Of a stretch of DNA of 64,000 bases, positions 36,401-47,600 are shown in pieces. The notes beneath the pieces are model-generated. The model was not told where the DNA came from. It saw only the letters and a program-made list of their open reading frames with translations, and did not search any database. Every line of letters starts with the position of its first letter. Position 1 is the stretch's first letter. Origin of the DNA: Saccharum officinarum (lineage: Eukaryota > Streptophyta > Magnoliopsida > Poales > Poaceae); the NCBI GenBank assembly GCA_020631735.1, contig CM036168.1, positions 98,126,932 through 98,190,931 on the forward strand, written 5' to 3'. The position numbers and the translations under genes were made by a program.

Positions 36401-38265
36401 TAATTGTTAGGTGTTAGGGCCTTAACTGAGGATGAGCAGCTTTATCTTAGGTTAAGTAGATTAGGTGAGTACTTCTCTACTAGAGAAGAGATTTGCACGT
36501 ACTAGTAAAATAACTTGAATAGAGTATTTCATTCTGAAATGCATTTCATTCCGAGCATGTTGCACCCATTTATGCATCCATTATATTTATTGTGCATTCA
36601 TGCAATAGGTGCACCGGAGGGGGTGACACTCCTCGAATTCGAGCCTGTAATTCCGGAGGAGAACCAGGAGCAGCAGGAGCCCGAGGAACCAGTCAGCGAA
36701 GGAGACGTCGCTGAAGACCTTCCTGAGTGCCCGGACCACAGGCCTGCAACCTTTCTGAAAGGCAAGCCCCGGTGCATGCTGAACCCATCGTTTTATAAAT
36801 ATATCTTGAGTACTTTTAATTGTTTACTGCATTAAGTTGTAGGAGTTATATGAAAACACTTGTTGCATTATCCTGTCCTTGTCCAGATATCGTACTTAAT
36901 CCTATATTAGGTTTAGGCACGTGTCAATGCTTAGCCTTGCTTAGTACGGTAGAAGTCGGGTGATTTCCGGTCATCCGCGAGATGTAGGAAGGAGTCACGA
37001 GTGGCTTTATGGCTATCGTGGATGGAACCATGCGTAAAAATGAAATTGAGACCGGGCGGGAGTTCGATAGTACAGCCGCAAGACACTTCACGTCTTGGGT
37101 GTGGAGCTATGCCCGTCTGAGTCGTTTAAGGACCGATTCGCTGTACGTCCTTGAGTCATGTTGAACGCAGTCTAACACTTAGTTGGCCGGATAACCCGTT
37201 CCGACCGCGAAGTCGAGTAGTATGGTTCAGGCCGGGAATCGAATGGTAGGTTGCATCTTGGAGGAGAGAAAGGATGTGCTTGGGGACATTGGCGTGAGAC
37301 CAAGGGGGGGTTAAAGTCCCTATCACCTGGCAGAGTGTCGCCCTTGGGGACGCGACATTATTCGGGCCCGCGATTCCTGAACTGTACAAAAGATGACCTG
37401 AGCAGCCTTCGCCAGGCGTGACTCGGTGAGTGTTAGAAATACCCCTCCAGCTGGATAGGAATTCGATTCGAATCGCCGTCGCTCCCGGTTAGTGAGCACT
37501 TGACTTGAGCAGCGGCAACGTAGAACTCATTAAATGAACTGGTGGTTAAGGGAATGATACAATGTTGCCATAATGATATACCTGCTATGGATATAATAAT
37601 CATGTTGTTTGATTATAATCAAGTGTATGTTTAGTACAGGTGCTAAGATAGATGACAGGTAAATGCTAAAAATAACTGCTAGTACAGGTTACAAGAGTTT
37701 AAATTACTTATGCCTTTATGCAAAATGTTATGTCAGCTAGCCTCTTGTGTAAGCCTTGCATAATCCTTGGTGTCACTTTATTTCTGGTTTTCGACGGGTA
37801 AGTCTAGCTGAGTACATTCCAGTACTCAGGGTTTATTCCCTCCTGTTGCAGATGACATGCTTTATCAGGGATTCTGCAAGACGTGTCTCCACCCTGCGGG
37901 TGACGATGACTAGATCACAAGGGCGTGATCGTCTTTATGTACTTTCCTCATGCTTTTGCGAGATGTCGATCATCCAGACTGGCAGTATTTATTTAACTAA
38001 TGTGTGTGTTATGCTTCCGCTACTTTCAAACTTGGTTTGTAATATTTGCTACTCCGTGGTGTAAACTTATGTCAGAACTACTTGTGAAATGTATCGTATG
38101 ATGTTGAATGTTGAATGATGCGATCCTGGTTGTAAGCAGTTTGGTTTGAAATCCTTCGTGATTTCGATTGACTACCGGGATTATATGGGCTCAAGTTTGA
38201 AAATTTGAGCGCTTCGGTGCTTGTTTTCGTACTTGTGCTCTTATAATTTGGTCGGTTCTGTTACA
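33442..38265 (+). repeat. Chromovirus 5' LTR, 4824 bp
   Basis: TGTAACACCTC..GTTACA. It contains a GC-rich block (34310-35150) with a TATA-like TATCTAAATAG at 34761, then ~3 kb of AT-rich sequence and a short ORF-like island (36600-36790). The copy at 44676-49492 is collinear. Differences seen include single-base changes and short indels (for example near 34880, 35097 and 36787). Confidence 0.93.
36608..36835 (+). other. ORF-like island inside the LTR (acidic peptide), present in both LTRs
   Basis: After an acceptor-like ATGCAATAG, a reading frame gives APEGVTLLEFEPVIPEENQ, a Glu/Pro-rich stretch and FLKGKPRCMLN. The same frame occurs at 47839-48027 in the other LTR. The upstream ORF start (36515) is in AT-rich LTR sequence, so the real form would be a spliced exon. 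Function unknown; it could be a non-coding part of U5. Confidence 0.4.
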
Positions 38266-38267
38266 GC

Positions 38268-38279
38268 TGGTATCGGAGC
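38268..38279 (+). promoter_or_regulatory. Primer-binding site of the chromovirus
   Basis: TGGTATCGGAGC two bases after the LTR end, one mismatch from the initiator tRNA-Met complement TGGTATCAGAGC. Confidence 0.85.
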
Positions 38280-39042
38280 ATAATTCAACATTAAGCACAT
38301 CTTACGAGTAATTAAAAACAAAAGTATTTGTTTGCGAAAAGGGTTAAACTTTAAAAAGTATTTTTATAAGTATGCCAGTGATCACATCCCTTAGCCCAAA
38401 TAAGGACTCTTAGGTGGCTTATTATAAAGACTAACTTGGGGGCCTTGTTTGTTTTTGTTTCGTCGTCCATACGGCGTGATATTGTATGGATGCCATCCAC
38501 TTGGGTGGTAATGTATGGATCAATTACCTCGACGCTCTGGTAAGTGTGAGTTGTGAGAGCATGATCGTCCAACCGGCGGTCTAGGGGAGAGTAGTTTTGG
38601 TGATTTGCATATTTACATGTTTAAACCATGTAACTATGTAAAAGCACTTAATTGTGGCATCTATCAATCGGGTAGCTTTGATACTGAAATATATGCATCC
38701 GGGGATGTGTATATGGAAAGTATTTAGCCTACTGCTTCCTTGTATGTTATTTTGGGAATTGTTGGGCTGCAATGGAATTTTTTTCTGCAGGTACACTAAC
38801 AACGTAACGTGTAGACCGATAGTTTCGCTTATATGAGAGAACGTATGTATGCCACCGTTTAGCGTTAGCACTTTAGTTTTCTACTAAGGTGAGAGGACGT
38901 ACGAAACGTGCATGCATCATGTTTAATTATATCATACATATCATTTACTCCCTCCTTAAAAGTTCTGTACTCCCGACTAAAGTAAATTTCGTATCCCCTA
39001 AATGATCCTCACTTTAAGTCGTATCTTATCTTGTTGCTACAG

Positions 39043-39657
39043 ATGGCACGTACCAAGAGGACCGCTCGTAAGTCCACTGGGGGCAGGGCACCGCGTCACC
39101 AGCTCGCTCCACGTGAGCCCCGCCCTGAGCCTACTGAGGTGGAAAGGCTGAGGGCAGAGCTGGCAGAGGTGACTGCTGCTAGGGATGCAGCACGGCAACA
39201 ACTGGAACAAGTGATTCATGATCGTGATCAAGAAACGCTTGCAGTCCAGAGGTTGACAGTGGCAAACCGCAACTGTCAACGCATGTTGGTCCGTGTGATG
39301 GAACAGAGGGATGAAGCCTGGCACGAAGAGAACGTTCTGAGAGCTCGCCAGTTTGAGCTCGAGCAACAGTTGGAGAACGCTGAAGAATACAACGATAATC
39401 TTCATGAAGAAGTGCACCGCCTGAACAACGAGCTTAATCCCCTGCTACCTAGAAACAACAATGTAGATGAAGATATGGGATCAGGCATCTTCATAGCTGA
39501 GGATGATGATGAAGTGGAGGTTGATGGACCGCAGGATGCCCCACCTGCAGAAGCACCAGAGGAAGAGCCAGAAGAAGAAGAAGACGAGGAGTTAGAGCCT
39601 GTCAGTGATGAGGACGGCGGGGAAATCCATGACACCGACTCGGGGGATGATGCTTAG
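39043..39657 (+). CDS. Chromovirus extra ORF: histone H3-tail-like N-terminus, coiled coil, acidic tail
   Basis: 204 residues, uninterrupted, between the primer-binding site and gag on the gag strand. After Met, residues read ARTKRTARKSTGGRAPRHQ, matching the histone H3 tail at 19 of the first 26 positions. T3, K4, T6, R8, K9, S10, T11 and R17 are kept; Q5 is R, K14 is R, K18 is H, K23 is R and K27 is P. Residues about 31-132 are charged and heptad-like (VERLRAELAEV, ARQFELEQQLENAEE), predicting a coiled coil. Residues 141-204 are very acidic (EEEPEEEEDEELEP). There is no histone fold. Ala at position 2 predicts Met removal, exposing an H3-like free Ala-Arg-Thr-Lys end. ATG chosen because it starts the H3 match; a splice-acceptor-like TTGCTACAG abuts it. 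Function unknown; a chromatin-directed mimic is inference. Confidence 0.85.
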   Translation: MARTKRTARKSTGGRAPRHQLAPREPRPEPTEVERLRAELAEVTAARDAARQQLEQVIHDRDQETLAVQRLTVANRNCQRMLVRVMEQRDEAWHEENVLRARQFELEQQLENAEEYNDNLHEEVHRLNNELNPLLPRNNNVDEDMGSGIFIAEDDDEVEVDGPQDAPPAEAPEEEPEEEEDEELEPVSDEDGGEIHDTDSGDDA

Positions 39658-40277
39658 AGTAGTCATCACGTGCCTTTAATGTTAGGATCGTCTTTTGTGC
39701 CCTCCCTGTGAAGGAGTGAGGCCTTGTAATAAACTCGACTTTGGGATGTAAGATTGAACCGTATGTTTCCTTAATGTAGTTTGAACCTGTTAATTTCGAT
39801 CACAACTTGATGTCTTATTATGTTGCGTTCGATGATGGTGTCACGATTAGCACCCTTCGGTGCCGCGACGAAACCGAGGGCCTCCTATGGCGCGCGACAT
39901 AAGGCTGTGCTGCTTGGCACGCGCAGGTATCAAGGTGGCTAGTCATGATCCACCATGGAACTCTTCATTGGGAAATCTCTTTGTGGTCAGTGTGAAGTAG
40001 CCTTTCCTAGTCAACTAAAAATCTTGAGATCGAATCCAAGCCCCGTGCAAACGGTCAAAAATCACGTAGATAGCAACGTAAACGGTCCGGTAACCGTTGT
40101 GCTCTCCGTGAGTAAGCCTTCATCAAGGAGCATCTTGATGGATTGTGCGGTTGTGGTGAATTATTGTGCCTTAATTATTATGAGAAGTCTATTTCATGAA
40201 GTCAGTTTGACATATTTACAATAATTCATCTACAAGTTTCCCACATCGTCAGTGCTCATTGGCTATGCGTTTTGCAG

Positions 40278-41349
40278 ATGTCGTACAATCTTCGTCGGGG
40301 TCGTGGCAATGAGGATGAGGAACAGCCACCCCCTCCGCCACCACCTACTCCGGCCGAATTGATGCAGACAGTGGTCGAAGGGCAGCGCATGTTGGCAGAT
40401 GCTATGCGCCAGCTGGCTAACCGGGAGGCTCGTCCTGGCCGCCAGGGCCCAGAGCCCAATCAATACAGTGATTTCAAGGACTTTCTGGATACTAAGCCCC
40501 CGCTCTTCAAGGAAGCGGAAGAACCACTGCAAGCTGATGAGTGGTTAAATACTATTGAGCAAAAGTTTCGTCTGCTTCGCCTGACTGATGAGTTAAAGAC
40601 TGAATATGCTTCTCACCAGTTGCATGGTCCAGCGGGTATTTGGTGGAGCCACTATCGTTCCACGCTACCTGCCAATGTCCCGATTGCTTGGGATCAGTTT
40701 AAGGCGGCATTCCGGGGAAATTATATTCCTCCAGGTCTTATGGCAATCAAGCACACAGAGTTTATGAGGCTGTCACAAGGAAACAAAAGCCTGACTGAAT
40801 ACTTGCAGTCCTTCAACAACCTGGCAAGGTATGCCACTGAGTTTGTGGATACCGATGCCAAAAAGATTGCTAGCTTCAAAAGGGGCCTCGGCCCAAAACT
40901 GATGAAAACAATGGGCACTAGCAAATGTACTACTTTCAATGATTTCATCAGCGATGCTCTAACTCAAGAGAATAACAATGCTATCTATTCTGCTTCTAAG
41001 AGCCGCAAGAGGGCCATTGAGGCGAGTGCTTCACAGTCTCGAGCTCCAGCTGCCCGAGAGCTCCTCCTCGCCCTCCTGCTCAGAATACAAAGTTCCGTCC
41101 GCCGCAGAAAAAGCCTGCCGCAAAGACTGGGTTTCGTAAGGCATATACAGTGGCTCTGCCAAAGAGTAATGCGGGCCAAGGCAGCTCCAGTGTTCCTCCT
41201 AGCAACATGCCTTGCTGGAACTGTAACAAGCCAGGCCATTGGTCCAGGAACTGTCCGTACCCTAAGAAAAATGTCAACCAAGGTAGTCGTCAGGGACACG
41301 CCCATTATAACAGCATTGAGGAAATTCCATCTGGTGAGGTGGTCACCGC
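40278..41349 (+). CDS. Chromovirus gag (capsid/nucleocapsid)
   Basis: ATG at 40278 ([14 protein letters not shown]) preceded directly by TTTTGCAG. A Pro-rich start is followed by the retrotransposon gag domain ([68 protein letters not shown]; about residues 75-240). The frame slips by one base near 41055-41065, after which the CCHC knuckle [14 protein letters not shown] (41213-41254) is read in the pol frame. It forms the virus-like particle and binds RNA. The slip may be sequencing error or a recent inactivating change. Confidence 0.85.
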
Positions 41350-44300
41350 TGGTAAGTTTCTAGTTGACCAACACCCCGCAGTGGTACTTTTTGATTCAGG
41401 TGCTTCGCATTCTTTTATCAGTCCTAAGTTTGCATCTAAATTTGCGCACAAGTTGCATACTGTTGAAGGTGTGGGATATTGTATTAGCGCTGCAAGTGGG
41501 AATATTTCCACAAACAAAGTAGTGGGGAACCTTAAGTTTGAGATAGAAGGGCGAGGTTATTCGCTTGCCCTACTGGTTTTACCTGGTTTAGACATAGATG
41601 TCATCTTGGGCATGAATTGGATGAGTCAGAATGGGGTACTCATTGACACATCCGCTCGGGTAGTTATGCTCAGAGATCCTACAGATCAAAAAGGTTTTCT
41701 AGTACAACTTCCCAGAAAGGTTGAATTGTCGGGGGAAATTCATGCTGTGCAAGCAAAGGCGTTGGCCGAAATTCCGGTAGTAAATGAGTTCCCGGACGTT
41801 TTTCCCGATGATTTGCCGGGACTCCCTCCGGATCGGGATGTGGAGTTTAAAATCGAGTTGTTGCCTGGCACGGCACCCATCTCTAGGAGACCCTATAGAA
41901 TGCCTCCAAATGAGTTAGCTGAGCTTAAGGTACAATTGAATGAACTTTTGAAGAAGGGGTTGATCCGTCCTAGCTCATCTCCGTGGGGTTGCCCTGCTAT
42001 CTTTGTAAAGAAGAAGGATCAAACCTTGCGGATGTGCGTGGACTATAGACCTCTCAATGCAGTCACTGTCAAAAATAAGTATCCTCTACCGCGTATCGAC
42101 ATCTTGTTCGATCAGTTGTCTAAAGCTAAAGTCTTTTCCAAGATGATCTAAGGTCTGGGTACCATCAGATTAAAATCCGTCCTGAAGATGTTCCAAAAAC
42201 AGCCTTCTCTACGAGATACGGTCTTTATGAGTATCTTGTTATGTCTTCGGTCTGACAAATGCCCCAGCACACTTCATGTACTTGATGAATTCGGTGTTTA
42301 TGCCTGAATTGGACAAGTTTGTGGTGGTATTTATTGATGACATCCTGGTATATTCTGTGAATGAAGAAGATCACGCTGAACATCTACGTATAGTCCTCAC
42401 AAGACTGCGTGAACATCAGCTATATGCAAAGTTCAGTAAGTGCGAATTCTGGCTTCGTGAAGTACCTTTCCTTGGGCATGTGTTGTCCGATGGAGGGATT
42501 ATGGTGGATCCCGCCAAGGTACAGGAAGTACTAAACTGGAAGGCTCCTATCTCGGTTCACGAGGTCCGGAGTTTTCTTGGTTTGGCTGGCTATTATCGTC
42601 GCTTCATCCCGGATTTCTCTAAAATAGCCAAGCCAATGACTCGGTTGCTGCAAAAAGACACCAGGTTTGTCTGGACTCCTGAGTGTGATGCGGCTTTTCA
42701 CCAACTGCGAACCCTCCTAACCTCGGCTCCGGTTTTGGCACAACCGGATATCGAGAAACCATTTGATGTTTATTGTGATGCCTCAGGCATAGGTTTGGGA
42801 GGTGTTTTGATGCAGGAAGGCCGAGTAATTGCATATACCTCTCGACAACTTCGGAAACATGAGGCGAATTACCCAACACATGACTTAGAACTCGCCGCAG
42901 TTGTTCATGCTTTGAAAGCCTGGCGACATTATCTGCTGGGCAATGTCTGCAACATCTATACCGACCACAAAAGCCTCAAATACATCTTCACCCAACCCGA
43001 GTTGAATATGCGTCAAAGAAGATGGCTCGAGTTGATTAAAGATTATAACCTTCAAGTGCACTATCATCCAGGAAGGCAAATGTAGTTGCGGATGCTTTAA
43101 GCCGTAAGTCTCATTGCCATTCCTTAGTTGAAACTGATTTTCACCGATCTCGCCTTCTACATCCAGCAGTCTTGTACAACATCACTGTCAGTTGTACTCT
43201 CAAAAACAGAATTATTGAACTCCAAAAGACTGACACTGGTATATTCCACATCAAGCGTAAGATGAAAGAACAAGAAACTCCACAGTTCAGGATAGATGAA
43301 GAGGGTGTACTATGGTTCAAGGATAGGTTAGTTGTGCCTAAGGACCGGGAGCTTCGAAATGATATTATGTCTGAAGCACACTCCTCTAAGTTGTCCATCC
43401 ATCCTGGCAGCAATAAGATGTATTATGATTTGAAGCCATTTTATTGGTGGACCAAGATGCGGAAAGAGATAGCTGCATATGTTGCTAGATGTGACACCTG
43501 CTGTAGAGTTAAAGCTGTGCACATGAAAGCTGGGCTACTTCAGCCACTTTCCATTCCAGGCTGGAAATGGGAAGAGATAAGTATGGATTTCATTGTCGGA
43601 CTTCCTCCCACTGTCAAAAATCATAACTCTATTTGGGTAATTGTTGATCGTTTGACCAAATCAGCTCACTTCATCCCAGTGAGAGTGGACTATCGTCCCA
43701 CTGACTATGCTGAGTTGTACTTCAATCAGATAATCCGGCTTCATGGGATACCTCGTACTATCATATCTGACCGTGGTCCCCAGTTCACTGCTCGCTTTTG
43801 GGAGCACTTGCATCACCTTCTGGGAACCAAGTTAGTGAGAAGCTCTGCTTATCACCCCCAGACATCGGGTCAGACAGAACGAGTTAACCAAATCTTGGAA
43901 GATCTGTTGCGAGCATGCGTCATTTCATCCAAGGGTTCTTGGGAAAAATGGTTACCTTTAGCCGAATTCTCGTACAATAACAGTTATCAAGAGAGTATTA
44001 AGATGGCCCCATTCGAAGCTTTATACGGTCGTAGGTGTAGAACCCCACTAAATTGGATAGAATCTGGTGAGAGAAGATTTTATGGTATTGCTTTTGTTGA
44101 GGAAGCTGAGGAACAAGTCCGTACCATCCAGAAACACATGGCTGCAGCCCAAGCTAGACAGAAAAGCTATGCGGATCGTCGTAGAAAACCACTCGAGTTT
44201 GAAGTTGGAGACTTCGTGTATTTGAAAGTTTCTCCAATGAAAAGTGTCCAACGTTTTGGTGTTAAGCGGAAACTTGCGCCAAGATACGTGGGTCCTTTCC

Positions 44301-44680
44301 AAATCATAGGCAAGAGTGGAGCTGTTGCGTACAAAATCCAGTTGCCTCCTGAAATGAGTGCCATATTCAACGTCTTCCATGTATCTCAGCTTAAAAAGTG
44401 TCTTCGAGTTCCTGAGGAACAAGTTCCTTTAGGTGATATCAGGCTGGAATCCGACCTAACCTATGAAGAAAAGCCAGTCCGAGTGATCGATACTCAGGAA
44501 CGAGTAACTAGAAGTAAAGTGGTTAAGTGGTACAAAGTGATGTGGAGTAATCAGGGAAGTGAGAGTGATGCTACGTGGGAACGGGAGGATTATTTGCGGG
44601 ATGGTTATAAAGAATTCTATGAAAAATGGTACGCTTTCCAAATCTCGGGACGAGATTTTTATAAGGGGGGAGGGCTGTAA
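41350..44680 (+). pseudogene. Chromovirus pol: protease, RT, RNase H, integrase with chromodomain-like tail
   Basis: Aspartic protease with FDSGASHSF (D at 41393). Reverse transcriptase from about 41850 ([26 protein letters not shown] box at 42330-42341). RNase H ([13 protein letters not shown] near 42765; [10 protein letters not shown] near 42960). Integrase ORF 43172-44680 with an HHCC-type zinc region (43390-43505) and core D, D and E at MDFIVGLP, ISDRGPQF and TERVNQILE. A chromodomain-like tail lies at about 44459-44640 (RVIDTQER, VVKWYKVMW, ATWEREDYL). The stop TAA is supplied by the first bases of the 3' LTR. Single-base losses near 42145, 42247 and 43068 break the frame; each lies in a short homopolymer. 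Confidence 0.9.
44661..44675 (+). promoter_or_regulatory. Polypurine tract of the chromovirus
   Basis: ATAAGGGGGGAGGGC immediately before the 3' LTR start TGTAACACC, overlapping the last integrase codons. Confidence 0.88.
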
Positions 44681-47600
44681 CACCTCAAGTGTTTAGTCCT
44701 TAATTGCATTGCATTTGCATAAGCATGACATGCATAATCCATGTTTAGTATTTCATGTAATGCAATTCATGTGTTTGTTTAGGGTTTGTTTGTTTGATTC
44801 TATAAAATACTTGGGGGTTGGTGTAACAAAAAGGTAAAGTAGTCAATCATGACCTACAACACCTTAATTATACTTAGGGTAACATTTGGAGCAAGGTTCA
44901 TGTTGATCAAAATTTCAAAAATACCCTCCAAGAAAGGTTTGACCACCATTTGACTCTAGAAGGCTCTAGTTTGACCAATTAAAAAGTCTAACTTAGAGAC
45001 CTTGCATGGAAGAGCACCTTTAAGCAAAGTTGTAAAGAAAATCATGGGGAACAAAAGTCTCAATATGACCATCTCATGAAATTGACCATAACATGCTCAA
45101 AAGTGGCCCACAAGTCAGCTAGAGAAGTGGCTCCAATACTTAGAATTTTTCTAAGTATGGAATCTGACCCTCCAGTTTTACTGATGCCTACTTTAGGAGC
45201 TTGTAGTTTGCAAACCAGACCAAACTAGCCTTCACTCATATTGACAAACTTGTAGTCCTCTTGTAGCCCTACAACTTTGTCAACATCACCCAAGTCTGGT
45301 TCTCCATGGTTTATGAGTTATGATGTCATGAAGTTAGGGTTTCAGTCGGCATCGTTAACTGAAAACCGGTTCCAGTTTCACTGAGCACTACTTGATGCCC
45401 CTGTATCTTACTAACTAGACCGAATCAGCTCTGGAGGCCTGTTACAAACTTGTAGAGCTTACATAGGTCTACAACTTTGTTAATTGGAGTTTCCACTGAA
45501 ACGAGCTGGATTAGAAGTTAATCAACCCCAAAGTTGCGCTGTCAGTCACTGATGGAGGCACCGTCATCGCGATTCAGTCTTCAGAGTGAGGTGGCCGACC
45601 GGCCACAGAACCGCGCCGACGCGTGGAGGCGCGGTGGCGCCCGTACACCGGCCCTGGCCCCACCGGCCAGGCCGCGACGCCTTCAAGACCGCCACGACGC
45701 GCGAGCCGGCCTCCACTTCCTCCGCCCTCTCTTCCAGTTGCAAAACGCCGAAACCGAGCCGCCATTGCTGCTCCTCTCCGGCGAGCTCGAGCGCGAGCTA
45801 CACTGCATCACCGGCCGCTAGACCTCGCCATTTCCTCCGCCTCACCGCCCTCCATCTCCTCGACCCACCGACGGCCGTGATTGGACTCGAGGTGAGCCAC
45901 ATTGTTCCCTTCCCCGTTTCCGAGAGGTCGCCGGAGCCCGCCATGGAACCTCACCGTGGCCGGGGTACCTCGGGTCTCTCTCCATCCTCCCTTCCTATCT
46001 AAATAGCTCCGCCTAGCTTCGGTGAAGCTCGTACCGAGCCTAGCCAGCACCGTACACCCTCACCGGCGACAGTGCGCCGCCACCGGACCTCACCGGCCGC
46101 CGCTCGCGGTGGCAGGCCCTTCCGCCCCATCCCCATCCCTTCTGCGGGCACCAATCGACGCACCGTGTGACGGAGAGCACGAGGCAGTGCTTGATTGGCC
46201 GAGCGAGCCCTTCTCCGGCGAGCTCGAGCTCGTCGGAGCTCGCGGGTCGCCGCCTCCCCTGTCTCCGGTCACTGACCGCGGGGGCCCGCCCGTCAGTGTC
46301 GCGCGCGGGCGGGGTACTGAGCGGGCCGAGCGCGGGGGAATGCGTTGTGGGCCGAGTTCGTTTCCGGGCCGGCCCAGTCGTCCGAAGTGAAAATGATTTT
46401 TATTATTTTGTCACTGATTTTTGTACAAGTTGGAAAAATAGGAATCTAGGGTTTTAGTGATCCAAAAATCATGAGATAAATTTTGTTAGAATCTACTGGA
46501 TGTGTAGTATTTTAGAAAAATATGGATCTGGCATGAGATGTTTAAATTCTGTAAGAATTTATTAGATCCTTTAAATGTGTTTTGGATTGCATGCAAATTT
46601 GCTTAATTTATAACTTGAGCTGTAGTGTTCCATAAATTATGAAATTTGGTGGGTAGGTTACTCTATGCTAGTCCTAGCTCTAGTAAAAATTTGGGCATCA
46701 GTGCTTAATTAATTGCCAAGTTATAATGCTATCTTGTGATTCTAGGAAATACTTAAATGAATTTTTGTAATTTTTCTACATGTGCAATGTTCTTATAAAT
46801 TTTTGGAGAATGTCTTGGTATCTTAGAGTGTCTAAGAAAAATATGAAATCTGTTGTTTGACACCTTTCAATAGGGTTTCCTATTTATGCAAAAATCAGCC
46901 TTATTAGCTTGTGAATTTTGTGTAGGGAGTTTCTGTGAATAAAACTTGTTCAAATTTTTACTGTGGTCTCTTTTTGGGTCATAGAGTTCCCTGTAATTTT
47001 TGTAGAATTTTAGGAGCAGTTTATATATATGTTTGAAATTTCACTTAATTACTTAAGTAAATAAAGAAATGGGTTTAAATAAATGTTCTAGGTGGGCACA
47101 CCTTACTTTCTGGTGTCTTTGTGATATTTGTGAACTTGTAGTAGCATTAGTTTGGTTTTAAAGAATGTTTGCCACATCAATAAATATTTAACCTTTGTAA
47201 TTTAGGTTTTCTGGACAGCTAAGTAGTAATTCTAAATTGGCTTTAATAAAAATTGGTTGCTGGACAACTTGTAAATACCAAAGTTGGAGTAAACTTGATG
47301 AACTAGCTTGTGTCAAAATTTGGAAGCATTTGTCTTAGTAGTTTGAGAGTTACTGTTGTTTTAAGTGGCAGTTCAAAATCTGCTACTCTCTGTTTTGGAG
47401 AGGACAGATTCTGGAACTTGTGAAGTTTGACATGGAAAACTTAGGAGTTTGGAGTTGAGGTCTGAAAATGAATTGTAGTACATTTCTTAGGCTTTCCAGA
47501 TTGCCTTAGATCATATCTTTTGGACTTATAAATCTCCAGTTGTGATAAAAACAAGTAGCTGCTGTCCAGAATGCTTACTGTGGTGTTTTGCTGATTGTTA

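Noticed and set aside
39043..39120. A captured genuine histone H3 gene
   Set aside because: Only the tail (about 26 residues) resembles H3; the histone fold is absent and replaced by a coiled coil and acidic tail, so it is not an H3 gene or simple pseudogene.
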